From contig NZ_JACJQN010000004.1 in NCBI RefSeq assembly GCF_014696675.1, positions 186,001 through 250,000 on the forward strand: 64,000 nt of DNA. Direction: 5' to 3'. Positions 1 through 9,974 of the stretch are shown piece by piece (within the stretch, counting starts at the first letter, position 1; every line of letters begins with the position of its first letter). The DNA is from Phormidium tenue FACHB-1052. Lineage in GTDB: Bacteria > Cyanobacteriota > Cyanobacteriia > Phormidesmidales > Phormidesmidaceae. Below the pieces are notes generated by a model. The model was not told the DNA's origin, did no database searches, and worked only from the letters and a program-made list of their open reading frames with translations. Both the position numbers and the translations under genes were made by a program.

Positions 1-715
1 TGGGCTGCTGGAGCGTGGAATTGGGGTAACGTCCGTTCTTGAACCATGGGTTTTGCTGGGTCCTACGCCGCGATGTCCAACATTTGACTATACCGAAAAG
101 TATCCCCCCTTGGGCAGAGAACCGGCTGGGATATGCCCTTCATCATACCGACCGGGCTGCGGGCAACAGTGTTCACCTTGGCCATCGAGCCAAGATTATT
201 CTGACTGTTGTGCCCCCTGATTGCTCTCTGCTGCTCAATGTGAAGCCGTCTGGAGCCAGGCATAGGATCTTCATTCAACTTTTAATAGGCTCGACGACGA
301 GGTGAATGGTCTTTAAACCTAATTGAACTGAGCGCTAACACTGGGACTCGCTGAAGCATCTAGCTGACTTAGACTGAACGATGGCCAGCCGGATGGTGTT
401 GGCTGGGTTAGTCAAGGGTCGCGATCGCTCTGGCAGGGGCGGCGAACATGTGTTATAAACTTCACTTTTGTCCTGATTTTGGGGCAAACGCGATAGGGTG
501 TAGCTATTTCCCAGAGTTCCGTTGGGCAATAAAGTGACGCGGTCTAGGGGAAGCGATGGTCAAAACCAGGGTTATGGGCCGTGGCTATGGGGCGAAGGCC
601 TGGGAGCGTAGGGTGCGGAGCGCAGCGTAAGCTATAAAGTTCAGCGGTTTAGACAGTCCGCAATAAATCTTTTTGGATACTATTTCGAGTGAATTCGCCG
701 TTGGGGACGTGAGCT
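1..715. other. Leading non-coding stretch, no gene recognised
   Basis: No reading frame here looks like a conserved protein. Frame 1 is open from base 1 to a TGA at 40-42 and could be the last 13 codons of a gene lying before the window, ending WAAGAWNWGNVRS, but this cannot be decided. Another frame stays open to about base 224 but has Cys- and Pro-rich composition unlike the neighbouring genes. One HIP1 octamer lies near 421. The last roughly 100 bases before 716 should hold the promoter of the division gene; no clear -10/-35 pair was identified. Confidence 0.4.
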
Positions 716-3202
716 GTGCAAATTCCGTTAGACTACTACCGAATTTTAGGATTACCCATCCAGGCGACCGCCGACCAGCTAAAACAGGCCCACCGCGATC
801 GCGGCTTGCAGCTGCCCCGGCGCGAATTCTCCACCGCCGCCATTGAGGCCCGCAAGCAGCTCATTGACGAAGCCTATACGGTGCTGTCTGACCGCGATCG
901 CCGCCGCAATTACGACAGCAGGTTTCTCGCCAGCGCCTACACCGTCGACATGGCCCCCGAACCCCTGCCCGAGGGGCGCATTCCCGGCCTAGAGGTGAGT
1001 GCTGATGCGGGAGAAGCAGCGCTCAGGTCGCTGGCCACCGAGCCCGGCGGCAGCGAGGCCCAGAGTTCCAAAATTGAGATCGAGAGCGATCAGCTAGTCG
1101 GGGCGCTGCTGCTGCTGCTAGAGCTGGGCGAGTACGAGCAGGTGCTCCAGCTGGGCCAGCCTCAGCTAGTTAACCCCTACGCCAGCGGCGGTCTAGCCAC
1201 CCCCGAACCTGCACAGGACGACGTGGTGCTCACCCTGGCCCTGGCCTGCCTAGAGCTGGGTCGAGAGCAGTGGCAGCAGCGCCAATACGAAATTGCCGCC
1301 GAGTCGCTGCAAACCGGCCACGAGCTGCTGGCCCGAGGCAACCACTTTCCCAACATTCGAGCTGAGATTCAAACCGAGCTGTATAAGCTGCGGCCCTACC
1401 GGGTACTGGAGCTGCTGGCTCGCCCCCTCGACCAAACCCGCGAGCGCCGCCAGGGACTCAAGCTGCTCAAGACCATGCTCGAAGACCGAGGCGGCATTGA
1501 GGGCAGCGAGGACGACCTCTCCGGCCTAGCGATCGACGACTTTTTGCGCTTTATTCAGCAGCTGCGCGACTATCTCACCGCCAGTGAGCAGCAGGAGCTG
1601 TTTGAGCACGAGGCCCGTCGGCCCTCGCCTGTGGCTACCTACCTGACTGTGTATGCCCTGCTGGCCCGAGGCTTTGCCCGCCACCAGCCCGCCCTAGTGC
1701 GCCGCGCCAAACAGCTGCTGCTGCGACTGGGGGCTCAGCAAGACGTCCACCTAGAGCAGGCGGTGTGCGCCCTACTACTCGGCCAAACTGAGGAAGCCAA
1801 CCGCGCCCTGGAGATGAGCCAGGAGTATGAGCCCCTGGCCTATATTCGCGAGCATTCGCGCCAGTCGCCCGACCTACTGCCGGGCCTGTGCCTCTACGCC
1901 GAGCGCTGGCTCAAGGACGAGCTGTTTCCGCACTTTCGCGACTTCAAAGATCAAGAGGCCACCCTCAAGGATTACTTTGCCGATGTCCAAGTGCAGGCCT
2001 ATCTAGAGACTATGCCTACTGGCTCGGGCGCGGAGCTGCGATCGGAATCGCGCCAGCCACCTGCTCCCCAGGGGGTGTTTGAGCAAACTTCCTTAACCAA
2101 CGCCTCGGGAACCGGCCAATTTCCAACGGCTCAGTTTCCCACGATTGAGGGGTCGTTGCCCATTGGGGCACCGACCATGCCGAATCCCGCTAATCCATCG
2201 GTTCAAGGTGCCCGCCGCCGTCCGCCTGAGCCGGTTCACGGCAGCAGTCGCCGTCCACCTGAGCCAGCCCATACCAGCAACGGTAACGGTGCTTATCCTA
2301 CACCGACTGCCCGCAACGGCAATGGTCGCCCGAGCCAGCCCGAGCCCCGGCTCAGATTGGCAGAGGATCATAGTCCTGACCCCGAGCCTCGCAGCGACTA
2401 CGACGAGGATGATCTCACGGTGGCCGAACGGGTCGCCCAGCTGTCGCCCGAGGGCAAAATGACCGCACCGGGGGGTGAGGCTCCGACTAAGCCCTTGCCC
2501 GAACGGCGACCCAAGCCAGGACCAAGACCCAGGCCAGAACCAACCGCCTTGGCGACAGGGCAGGCTCTACCGCCCGCCGTCGCCCCGGGGCGGCGCAATC
2601 GTGGGACGGCCCCTCACTGGGGTCGGGTAGCTCTGGTTGGCGCGGCAGGCGTGCTGGGCATCGGCATCTTGGCCTTTGGCACCATGCAGGCCTTGGGCTG
2701 GGTTACGAGCGCCTTCAGCGGCCCTAGAATTTCGGGCAGACCCCTGGCTATTCGCGTTGACCAACCCGCCTTCGAAATTCCAGAAGCGCCCCCCGCCCCC
2801 ACCGAGATTGGCGTCAACGATATGGCCGGTCGGGTGATTAACGAATGGCTAGACATCAAGCGGGGAGCGTTAGGTGACAGCTACCAGGGCGATCGCCTCG
2901 ACGATATTCTGCTCGAGCCGGTGCTCACCCAGTGGACTCGCCGGGCCGATGCCGCCGCCGCCGAAAGCTGGTACTGGGAATACGAGCACAACGTGGAGAT
3001 TGAATCGGTTACACCCGATGATCCGACCGCTGACAATTTGCAGGCGATCGCCGTCGTTTCTGAACAGGCAAAGCTGTTTGAGTTTGGCGTCGAAAACGCT
3101 GACGCCGCCTACAACGACACCCTGAGAATGCAGTATGACCTGGTGCGCCAGGATGGCAAGTGGTACATCAAGGGCATGAATAAGCTAGCCGATGTGAATT
3201 AG
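716..3202 (+). CDS. ftn2: Cell division protein Ftn2/ZipN (ARC6-type)
   Basis: Cyanobacterial divisome scaffold, the ancestor of plant ARC6; in the family it tethers FtsZ to the inner membrane. The 828 residues start with a J-like domain (about 4-70, DYYRILGLPIQATADQLKQA) in which the HPD tripeptide of true DnaJ proteins is absent, as usual in Ftn2. A helical repeat region follows to about residue 430, then a Pro/Gly/Arg-rich linker, one membrane helix near 636-660 and a C-terminal IMS (DUF4101) domain from about 700. The start is GTG at 716, because the conserved J-like domain begins four codons later. The IMS domain should face the periplasm. Monocistronic as far as can be seen. Confidence 0.93.
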   Translation: MQIPLDYYRILGLPIQATADQLKQAHRDRGLQLPRREFSTAAIEARKQLIDEAYTVLSDRDRRRNYDSRFLASAYTVDMAPEPLPEGRIPGLEVSADAGEAALRSLATEPGGSEAQSSKIEIESDQLVGALLLLLELGEYEQVLQLGQPQLVNPYASGGLATPEPAQDDVVLTLALACLELGREQWQQRQYEIAAESLQTGHELLARGNHFPNIRAEIQTELYKLRPYRVLELLARPLDQTRERRQGLKLLKTMLEDRGGIEGSEDDLSGLAIDDFLRFIQQLRDYLTASEQQELFEHEARRPSPVATYLTVYALLARGFARHQPALVRRAKQLLLRLGAQQDVHLEQAVCALLLGQTEEANRALEMSQEYEPLAYIREHSRQSPDLLPGLCLYAERWLKDELFPHFRDFKDQEATLKDYFADVQVQAYLETMPTGSGAELRSESRQPPAPQGVFEQTSLTNASGTGQFPTAQFPTIEGSLPIGAPTMPNPANPSVQGARRRPPEPVHGSSRRPPEPAHTSNGNGAYPTPTARNGNGRPSQPEPRLRLAEDHSPDPEPRSDYDEDDLTVAERVAQLSPEGKMTAPGGEAPTKPLPERRPKPGPRPRPEPTALATGQALPPAVAPGRRNRGTAPHWGRVALVGAAGVLGIGILAFGTMQALGWVTSAFSGPRISGRPLAIRVDQPAFEIPEAPPAPTEIGVNDMAGRVINEWLDIKRGALGDSYQGDRLDDILLEPVLTQWTRRADAAAAESWYWEYEHNVEIESVTPDDPTADNLQAIAVVSEQAKLFEFGVENADAAYNDTLRMQYDLVRQDGKWYIKGMNKLADVN

Positions 3203-3364
3203 TAGTAATAACTGGGCTCTCTGTCAGAGGCCGGTTGTTGCTCTGACCGCTGCATGAGTTACCATAAACGCCCCTTGCAAAGGCTGTAGTTCGGCAATTT
3301 CTCCGGACGGGCAGAGCCTGACTGTGTTTTGATAGAATGCTGTTCGTATTAACCCTAGAGCTGA

Positions 3365-3970
3365 ATGCCAGTAGATAGCCCGCCCGCTCCCCAGCCGCCC
3401 CTAGTGCTCGACAGCCTTGCTAACCCAGGGTTGCCCAGCGACGAATGCCCGCGTCGGGCACGCATTCAGATTGACCTGCTGCTGCTGGCCATCGAGGCCC
3501 TTGACCTCGGAGGTGGCGAAGCCATGCTGGGCACCGTCCGCGACCTCGGCCTAGAGGGCTTGGTTAAAGGTCGGGTGCATCTGTGGTTGCTGCGAGGCAC
3601 CAACCCCATGCGCCGCTACAGCCAGCGGCGACCTTTAGATATTGAAGAAGCCAAGGCCCTGGTAATTATTATTTGCACCCTGGCGCGGCGGTTGACGGTG
3701 GTGGTGCGCCAGCTGCTGGTAGGCTATCAACAATTGGCTGACAAACAGCTCTCCCCCGAGCACCACTTTCGCTTGGCCGACTACCTGAGCCGGTTTCGCA
3801 GCCATTTTCGCGCCCGCATGAACCCGCGCCGCGCCGGGGTGATTGCCTACAGCAGCGACGAAAAACTCGACGAGCTGGCCCTTGAGCTTTTGCAAGAACT
3901 GCTGCTGTGTGCTGGGGTACTTGGCCCCCAGCGCCTTTGGAATAGCCTGTTTGACGGAGAAGTATCATGA
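3365..3970 (+). CDS. DUF3038 domain protein
   Basis: Conserved cyanobacterial protein of unknown function, 201 residues, recognised by its overall pattern (RIQIDLLLLAIEALDLGG near residue 32, the WLLRGTNPMRR segment, helical C-terminus). No signal peptide or membrane segment is visible, so it is probably cytosolic. Its stop overlaps the start of the DUF4335 gene by four bases (ATGA), the arrangement expected for translational coupling; the two families commonly occur together in cyanobacteria. No catalytic motif was recognised. Confidence 0.85.
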   Translation: MPVDSPPAPQPPLVLDSLANPGLPSDECPRRARIQIDLLLLAIEALDLGGGEAMLGTVRDLGLEGLVKGRVHLWLLRGTNPMRRYSQRRPLDIEEAKALVIIICTLARRLTVVVRQLLVGYQQLADKQLSPEHHFRLADYLSRFRSHFRARMNPRRAGVIAYSSDEKLDELALELLQELLLCAGVLGPQRLWNSLFDGEVS

Positions 3971-5373
3971 CCGTTCGACGGCAATATACCCTGCCCCACT
4001 GCAATCTGGTTTTAGAGGGGCTCAGCGCTGACGCCAACGACCCCCTGTCGCCGCTGGCGGTGCTGATGAATGCCGAGTGCTACCTGCCCGGCGCCACCGA
4101 TGCCACCCTGGCCGGGGGACGCGAATTTTTAGACAGTTTAGTGGCCGCTGTGAGCCGCTACGGTCAGCAGTTGCTCAGCGGCGTGCCCTACCCCAGGACG
4201 ACGGGGTCAGCGCCACCAATGGTGGAGATCAAACCAGGGGATCTCCCCTACCACCACCATCTAATCGTGCAGCAGCAGCCCCTAGGCGGGCCCGTCAGCG
4301 ATGTCAACGCACTGCCGCCGCTGGATATCCAGCTCACCACAGTGCAGTTCTATGACCTGATGGAAGCGGTCGATCAGCTCCTGGCCGACACTCAAACACT
4401 GCCCGACATGAAGGCCCAGTTTCAAGCAGTGTCGCGACGACTGGTGCGGCCCACCGAACCGATGACGAAGCGGGCGGCCCCCGCAGCCTTGGGAGCGGCG
4501 GCCTTGGCTGCTGCCGGACTGGCCCTATTCTTTGTGCCCCCGCCCGAGTTTGAGCCCAGTCGCCCAGAGTCTGAGGCCTCAGCTCCAGCGGCAGCGAGCG
4601 CAGTGTCTGGGGCACCCCCTAGAGCCGATGGTGAAGAATCTAGCGAAGCGGTGGCTACGGATGGCGATAACTTAGACCGCCTGGAGGGTGCCCCAGCAAT
4701 TACCGACGCGGCCACCATTGCTCTGTTGCAGTCTGATGTGACCCAGCGGTTGCAGGAGGCCTGGGCCGATGCGCCACGACCCAGTGGCGACCTAGCCTAT
4801 CGGATGGCGGTTTCTGAAGACGGCGATATTTTGGGGTATCAATACGAGAACGATTTGGCGCTAGAAGAGGTCGATAACACCCCACTGCCCCAGCTCACCT
4901 TTGTGCCGGTAGCCGGTGCAGAGCCAGTGCGGGAGCGTGTGGCCCAGTTTGTGGCAACCTTTACCCCTGATGGGGAAGTGCGGTTGGAGCCGACAGAGGC
5001 CCAGTCTGGGGCTGATGCGTCTGAGGCCGAAACCCCTGGAGTCGAAGCCGCTGAGCTACCGGATCTAGAGGATAAAGTGACCGACGGCGATCGCATCCGT
5101 GAACTCAACAGCGACCTCTACGACAGCATTTTGGATGAGCTAGAGCCCCTATCGGCCAACGAGGATCTGCGGTTTCGGGTGCGCCTGACCGAGGCGGGCG
5201 AGGTGGTGGGCTATGAGCCCGTCAACGCTGCCGCTGGCCTGTTAGCGAACGAAACCCCCCTGCCTAACTTGGTTACCGAGGCTGACAGCACCGCCAATCA
5301 GGTCGACTTTCAGGTGGTGTTTACCGAAAGCGGTGTGCTAGAGGTCAATCCCTGGGATGGCTGGCCCCAATAG
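3967..5373 (+). CDS. DUF4335 domain protein, membrane anchored
   Basis: 468 residues. The N-terminal about 150 residues (RQYTLPHCNLVLEGL onward) match the DUF4335 pattern. A single Ala-rich membrane helix lies near 172-195, followed by an acidic, Ala/Glu-rich exported or cytosolic tail that contains two similar segments, each with a TPLP motif (NTPLPQLTFV near 300 and ETPLPNLV near 436), suggesting an internal duplication. It is translationally coupled to the DUF3038 gene. Function unknown; the pairing suggests that the two products act together. Confidence 0.85.
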   Translation: MTVRRQYTLPHCNLVLEGLSADANDPLSPLAVLMNAECYLPGATDATLAGGREFLDSLVAAVSRYGQQLLSGVPYPRTTGSAPPMVEIKPGDLPYHHHLIVQQQPLGGPVSDVNALPPLDIQLTTVQFYDLMEAVDQLLADTQTLPDMKAQFQAVSRRLVRPTEPMTKRAAPAALGAAALAAAGLALFFVPPPEFEPSRPESEASAPAAASAVSGAPPRADGEESSEAVATDGDNLDRLEGAPAITDAATIALLQSDVTQRLQEAWADAPRPSGDLAYRMAVSEDGDILGYQYENDLALEEVDNTPLPQLTFVPVAGAEPVRERVAQFVATFTPDGEVRLEPTEAQSGADASEAETPGVEAAELPDLEDKVTDGDRIRELNSDLYDSILDELEPLSANEDLRFRVRLTEAGEVVGYEPVNAAAGLLANETPLPNLVTEADSTANQVDFQVVFTESGVLEVNPWDGWPQ

Positions 5374-5437
5374 CTCGTCTCCTAGCACTGCCGATGCCCT
5401 TATGATGCTGGCCTAATGTTTCTAGCCCGATCGCGTC

Positions 5438-6487
5438 ATGGCTGATTCCCCCGATCTGCCACCGTTGCCCTCAGACCCTGCTCCGGCGGCTCCCCGCTCG
5501 GTTCCGCCTCCTGCGCCCAATCGACCTTGGGCGGGGCTGCACGCGCTGTGGACCCTGGTGGTGCGCCTGATTATTTTGGGTGCCGGGGTCAGCGTAGGCT
5601 GGCTAATTGGCATGCTAGTGGCCCAGGCGGTGCCCTCCCGTAATCCCGAACCGCCGCTGACAGAGGCGGCCCTGCGCCAGGGCAGTCAGACCGTACGCAA
5701 GCTGCGGCAGTTGCCCGGGTGGTGGCAGGGCGATGGCCCAGTTGACGGGGTTGTCGATGAGGTGGCTCCAGCGATGGACTCTTCCCCGTCAGCAGCCTCT
5801 GGTGTCACGGCTGCACCAGAGGCTGAGCCGCCCGTACCGGAGGAGGAGCGCGATCGCATTCAAACCGACCTCACCGCCCTGCGCCAAGACCTAGCCAGCC
5901 TTGATGCCCGCCTAAGCGAGCTAGAAACCAGCCTGGGCACCCCCGCCACCGGCACCCTTGAAGATCGTCTACAGCGCCTCGATCAGCGGCTCGGTGCCGA
6001 CGGTGGAGCTGGTGATGCACCAGCAGCGGCGGCGGCAGAAGCTCCATCGGCAGAGCCATCGCCTGAGGCCGAGACAGGTGAGGCCGAGACAGTAGCTCGG
6101 GTGCCCTACCAGGAGCCGAGCTTTCCGCTGGTGCGCGATCGCGTTGTTTTGCCCAGCGCCCTGCTCTTTGAGCCAGGCAGCAGCATTCTCACCCCCTCGG
6201 GTCAGCAACTGCTCGACAGCATTGCCGCCGACTTAAGCCGCTACGGTGCCGCAACCCTGCTGGTGGGCAGCCATACCGACGGGGCATCATCCCCTGACCT
6301 GGCCAGTCAGCTCACCCTGCAACAGGCCGTGGCGGTGCAGCAATACCTGAGCCCTCAGCTAGAGGGCGGCGGCATTCGCTGGGTGCCGGTGGGCTATGGT
6401 CAAACTCGCCCCACCGCTGTAGGCACCACCCCCGCTGACCAGCAGCGCAACCAGCGGGTCGAAATTGGCATCGTGCCTGGTAACTAA
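5438..6487 (+). CDS. OmpA-family peptidoglycan-associating protein
   Basis: 349 residues: short Pro-rich N-terminus, one membrane helix at about 32-58 (LIILGAGVSVGWLIGMLV), a predicted coiled coil near 145-175 (heptad-like Leu/Ala/Asp pattern), a low-complexity Ala/Glu linker, and an OmpA C-terminal domain from about 235 (LLFEPGSSILTPSGQQLL, SHTDG, NQRVEIGI). Such domains bind peptidoglycan. The architecture is that of an inner-membrane protein reaching the cell wall, like MotB, but no flagellar partner is nearby. It ends three bases before fmt, so the two are probably cotranscribed. Confidence 0.85.
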   Translation: MADSPDLPPLPSDPAPAAPRSVPPPAPNRPWAGLHALWTLVVRLIILGAGVSVGWLIGMLVAQAVPSRNPEPPLTEAALRQGSQTVRKLRQLPGWWQGDGPVDGVVDEVAPAMDSSPSAASGVTAAPEAEPPVPEEERDRIQTDLTALRQDLASLDARLSELETSLGTPATGTLEDRLQRLDQRLGADGGAGDAPAAAAAEAPSAEPSPEAETGEAETVARVPYQEPSFPLVRDRVVLPSALLFEPGSSILTPSGQQLLDSIAADLSRYGAATLLVGSHTDGASSPDLASQLTLQQAVAVQQYLSPQLEGGGIRWVPVGYGQTRPTAVGTTPADQQRNQRVEIGIVPGN

Positions 6488-6490
6488 CCC

Positions 6491-7495
6491 ATGCGACTTG
6501 TATTTTTTGGAACCCCTGACTTTGCTGTGCCCAGCCTCCATCGGCTGCTGGCCGAGCCAGGGTTTGAGGTGGCCGCCGTCGTCACCCAGCCCGATCGCCG
6601 CCGGGGCCGGGGCAGCCAGGTAGATGCGTCCCCCGTCAAACAGGTCGCCGCCCAGGCCAACTGTCCAGTGCTGCAACCAACCCGCATCAAAAAAGATGAG
6701 GCCACCCTCGCCGCCCTAGAAGCGATCCGGGCCGATGCCTTTGTGGTGGTGGCCTACGGTCAGCTGCTCTCCCAGCGCATTCTAGATATGCCTCGACTGG
6801 GCTGTATCAACGGCCATGGCTCGCTCCTGCCTGCCTACCGAGGAGCCGCTCCGATTCAGTGGTGCATCGTCAACGGCGACACCGTCACCGGCATGACCAC
6901 CATGCTGATGAACCTAGGCATGGACACGGGCGACATGCTGCTCAAGTCAACCCTGCCCATTGGCCTGCTCGACACCGCTGGGGAGGTAGCAACGACTCTG
7001 GCTCAGCAGTGCGCCGGGCTGCTGGTAGAAACCCTGCATGGCCTGGCCGATGGCATTCTTAGCCCCCTGCCCCAGGATGAGGCCCTGGCCACCTACGCGC
7101 CGCTGATTCAAAAAGACGATTTTGAGCTGAATTGGGGCAAGGGGGCGATCGCAATCCACAACCAGGTACGGGGCTTCTACCCCAACTGCGTCACCACCTT
7201 TCGAGGACAGCCGCTCAAGATTATGGCCACGGCTCCCCTGGGAGAGCCTTACTGGACAGAACTGCCCTCAGAACTGGTGGCCATGCGAGAGGTGGTGGAG
7301 GCCATTATGGCTGAGACTGCCCCTCCAACTCCCCCGGGAACCCTGGTGGGATTGCTCAAGGGCCAAGGCCCTGTCGTTCAAACCGGCGACGGGCTGCTGC
7401 TGCTACGCCAGGTCAAACCCAGCGGCAAGCAGGCTCAGGCAGGGGGCGATTTCGTCAACGGCAGCCGCCTACAAACTGGCGAATTCCTCGGCTAG
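6491..7495 (+). CDS. fmt: Methionyl-tRNA formyltransferase
   Basis: Transfers the formyl group of 10-formyl-THF to Met-tRNA(fMet) for initiation. 334 residues, near the usual 310-335. The N-terminus [16 protein letters not shown] is the family hallmark, and the folate-binding/catalytic core [18 protein letters not shown] with a downstream DTGDML segment is present. The C-terminal domain (from about 210) carries the tRNA-binding OB-like fold. It starts three bases after the OmpA-like gene ends. Confidence 0.97.
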   Translation: MRLVFFGTPDFAVPSLHRLLAEPGFEVAAVVTQPDRRRGRGSQVDASPVKQVAAQANCPVLQPTRIKKDEATLAALEAIRADAFVVVAYGQLLSQRILDMPRLGCINGHGSLLPAYRGAAPIQWCIVNGDTVTGMTTMLMNLGMDTGDMLLKSTLPIGLLDTAGEVATTLAQQCAGLLVETLHGLADGILSPLPQDEALATYAPLIQKDDFELNWGKGAIAIHNQVRGFYPNCVTTFRGQPLKIMATAPLGEPYWTELPSELVAMREVVEAIMAETAPPTPPGTLVGLLKGQGPVVQTGDGLLLLRQVKPSGKQAQAGGDFVNGSRLQTGEFLG

Positions 7496-7564
7496 ACCAA
7501 GTGCCTCACACCCGATTAGTCAGCTCGATCAATTTGGCCATCCTTTCCGCAGAGATAACGACCG

Positions 7565-8398
7565 ATGGAAACAGAGCCTTCAGCATCGGCGGTCTATGGC
7601 CCCGTACCGGAATATCTGCAAGCCCGCCGCGAAGTCGTATTTTTGGTGCTCGGGGGGCTGTTTCTTGGCACCCTGGGGATGCTCAATATTCTGGGGATCA
7701 GCCGGTTTATCAACATATTTACCTGGGGCGATTTTGCCGTCACCGTGGCGGTCGGGGTGCTGCCCTACCCCCTGACCTTTCTCTGCACCGACCTGATTTC
7801 TGAACTCTACGGCAAGGAGCGGGCCAACCAGGTGGTCTGGGTGGGGCTGCTGCTCAACCTGTGGGTGCTATTTATCGTGTGGCTGGGGGGCGTGCTGCCG
7901 GGGTTTGAGGCCACCGATCCAGCTACGGGTGAGCTATTGCGCGATACCGCCGGGCGACTGCCGGTCTTCTTTGAAATTCGCAACCTCACCTTTGGGGCGG
8001 TGACGGCCTCAATGCTGGCCTACCTGATGGCCCAGTTTGTCGATGTCTATCTGTTTCACTTCTGGAAAGAACTGACCAACGGCAAGCACCTCTGGCTGCG
8101 CAACAACGGCTCTACCCTGGTCAGCCAACTGGTCGATACCATCGCTGTCGTGCTGATTACTCACTTTCTCGCCGGGGCGCTGCCTATCGATGCAGGCCAA
8201 GAGCTGTGGCCGCAGCTCATTCGCTTTATGGGCTACGGCTACCTGTTTAAACTAGTCGCTGCCTTGCTCGACACTGGGCCGTTTTACCTAGGCGTATTTT
8301 GGCTGTCGAACTATTTGGGCTTAGAATCTCCCGTTGCCGAAGTTAAAGCCCCTTTGCCTAAGCCGCCTAGGACAAAATTAACCGATGGTTCCCGATGA
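7565..8398 (+). CDS. yhhQ: VUT-family transporter (queuosine precursor, YhhQ-like)
   Basis: 277 residues with about six membrane helices; the pattern LPYPLTFLCTDLISELYGK near residue 60 is the signature of the VUT/DUF165 family, whose E. coli member YhhQ imports 7-cyano-7-deazaguanine for tRNA queuosine synthesis. Further family segments are the DVYLFHFWK helix and the NNGSTLVSQLVDT loop. The substrate is inferred from the family. The ATG at 7565 is chosen because the N-terminus before the first helix is short in the family. Confidence 0.88.
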   Translation: METEPSASAVYGPVPEYLQARREVVFLVLGGLFLGTLGMLNILGISRFINIFTWGDFAVTVAVGVLPYPLTFLCTDLISELYGKERANQVVWVGLLLNLWVLFIVWLGGVLPGFEATDPATGELLRDTAGRLPVFFEIRNLTFGAVTASMLAYLMAQFVDVYLFHFWKELTNGKHLWLRNNGSTLVSQLVDTIAVVLITHFLAGALPIDAGQELWPQLIRFMGYGYLFKLVAALLDTGPFYLGVFWLSNYLGLESPVAEVKAPLPKPPRTKLTDGSR

Positions 8399-8480
8399 TT
8401 TCCCACCAAAATTGTATTTCTACAAGAATTTTTCCTATACCCGTTGCTGGTAGCTCCAGGAATTGTAGCTTGGTTCAAAA

Positions 8481-8912
8481 ATGAAGCTCAAAATCCGAAA
8501 AATCCATGATTTAGCTATTCTTCCGTCCTATGCCCATCCAGGAGATGCTGGGCTGGATCTCTACTCCATTGATGACATAGATATTGCTGCAGGTGATGTG
8601 GCGCTCATCCACACTGGAATTGCGATCGCCCTACCCCCCGGTACTGAAGCCCAAATCCGGCCTCGAAGCGGTTTGGCGCTGAAGCACTCAGTGACAGTGC
8701 TCAATACCCCAGGCACCATTGATGAAGGGTATCGAGGCGAAATTGGCGTAATTTTGATCAACCACAGCAAGCGTGCATTTCAAGTCGTCAAGGGTATGAA
8801 AATCGCTCAAATGGTGATTAAGCCAGTCCTACAAGTTGAGGTTGAAGAAACTGACGAGCTATCTCAAACCGTAAGAGGCCCGCAAGGATTTGGCTCAACA
8901 GGCATGTCATGA
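8481..8912 (+). CDS. dut: dUTP diphosphatase
   Basis: Hydrolyses dUTP to dUMP and pyrophosphate, keeping uracil out of DNA and feeding dTMP synthesis. 143 residues with all five trimeric-dUTPase motifs in order: [20 protein letters not shown], the [14 protein letters not shown] segment with the catalytic Asp and Tyr, IAQMVI, and [10 protein letters not shown] at the flexible C-terminus. Its codon use is visibly more AT-rich than that of fmt or the transporter upstream, which suggests a different history, possibly acquisition. Confidence 0.96.
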   Translation: MKLKIRKIHDLAILPSYAHPGDAGLDLYSIDDIDIAAGDVALIHTGIAIALPPGTEAQIRPRSGLALKHSVTVLNTPGTIDEGYRGEIGVILINHSKRAFQVVKGMKIAQMVIKPVLQVEVEETDELSQTVRGPQGFGSTGMS

Positions 8913-8961
8913 CCCGATTGCTTTAAAAGATAACAGCCGATCGCTAAACCGATCAATAGAG

Positions 8962-9402
8962 CTAAACCGGCTGTACAACCGGTAGGTCTGACACCTCGTT
9001 AATCTGCTCTAAACTGCGGCTCTTAAACTCGATTTGAGTCAAAAAGCGAAAGGTTTCTTGATACATGGGCTTCCAGTATTCGTTGCTCATGTTTTGACTC
9101 ACTTCTAGCGGGTCAACCATGGGATGGGGTACCAAGGCTTCGCTGGGGAAAGTGTACAGGTAGTGGTTATCGTAGCGCTTGAATATTGAGGCCTGACTGA
9201 GAGACTGCGCGAATTTTTGGTTGGTTTGGAGGTCAGCGGCATCTTCGTTTTCGGTCAAAATCATCAGCGTTGGCTAGGAAAAAGCGCCGTCGCGCCGGTC
9301 AGGCCGGGCGGCAATGGTTTGTACGTAGGCGTCAATGCGCTGCCGCGTCATTTGGATCTGCTCGTGAGTCGGAACCGTGGGGCTGGTTTGCAGGATGACC
9401 AT
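8962..9402 (-). pseudogene. Broken alpha/beta hydrolase, C-terminal fragment
   Basis: A continuous minus-strand frame runs from ATG at 9402 to a TAG at 8962 and is interrupted by one in-frame TAG at 9274-9276. The two halves read as one protein: an upstream part MVILQTSPTVPTHEQIQM..., the stop, then PTLMILTENEDAADLQTNQ and a tail with HPMVDP and NEYWKPMYQETFRFL. PTLMILTE followed by an acidic loop resembles the last strand/acid loop of alpha/beta hydrolases, and the fragment lacks the nucleophile half. A TGA sits just upstream of the ATG, so this is a truncated relic with a later or independent amber mutation. Assignment to the fold is tentative. Confidence 0.55.
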
Positions 9403-9467
9403 GAGCCTAGGAAATCAGGGCTATACCGTAACTACCGGCGGCAGACAAAGGCTGCCTTACCCGGTTG

Positions 9468-9953
9468 CTACAGAGACACTAGCCCAAATTCCACCAGGGC
9501 GGGATAAAAATTGCGGTTTTCATGACTTGGGCGGCTGAGCTTGATTAGGGCAAAGCGTTGCAGGGGACGCAGCGATCGCCACTGCTCCAGCCCAATTTGA
9601 GCCCCCTCTGCCTGGGCCTGGGCCTGTACATCGTCAGGGATGACCTCTCCGTTGTGCCAGGGAGGATGGGGGTCAATAGCCAGGGTTGAGGCCGGAGCGC
9701 CCTGCACGCGATGCACCAGCGCCTGCACGTAGGCGGTATAGGCCACGGTGGAGGCGCGATCGCCACACTGGAGCTGGGTGAGTTGCTCGCGATCGGCCTC
9801 GCTAAACCGATGCCAGTGTTCTAGCTTGAGCTTGACACCACAGGTGTCGAGCTTGAGGCGCACCTGCATGGGAATGCAGCGCAGCGACTCCACAAAGTCA
9901 GCCTCAAACTGAAAGAAATCGTTAGTCTCTAGGGAGATATTGGCCTGGGTCAT
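9468..9953 (-). CDS. Nitrate reductase-associated protein (Nitr_red_assoc family)
   Basis: 161 residues matching the small cyanobacterial family named for its frequent location near nitrate assimilation genes: N-terminal FFQFEADFVESLRCIPMQVR, central KLKLEHWHRFS, and C-terminal RPLQRFALIKLSRPSHENRNF. Biochemical role unknown. Here no nitrate or nitrite reductase gene is nearby; instead it follows the MCE gene by only about 20 bases on the same strand, so it may be cotranscribed with a lipid transporter. Confidence 0.85.
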   Translation of the reverse strand: MTQANISLETNDFFQFEADFVESLRCIPMQVRLKLDTCGVKLKLEHWHRFSEADREQLTQLQCGDRASTVAYTAYVQALVHRVQGAPASTLAIDPHPPWHNGEVIPDDVQAQAQAEGAQIGLEQWRSLRPLQRFALIKLSRPSHENRNFYPALVEFGLVSL

Positions 9954-9974
9954 AGCGGGTTGGGGGCAAGGCTC

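Noticed and set aside
39-529. Short frames on both strands at the window start
   Set aside because: Composition is unlike the real genes (Cys, Pro, His and Arg clusters), no family pattern, and no ribosome site.
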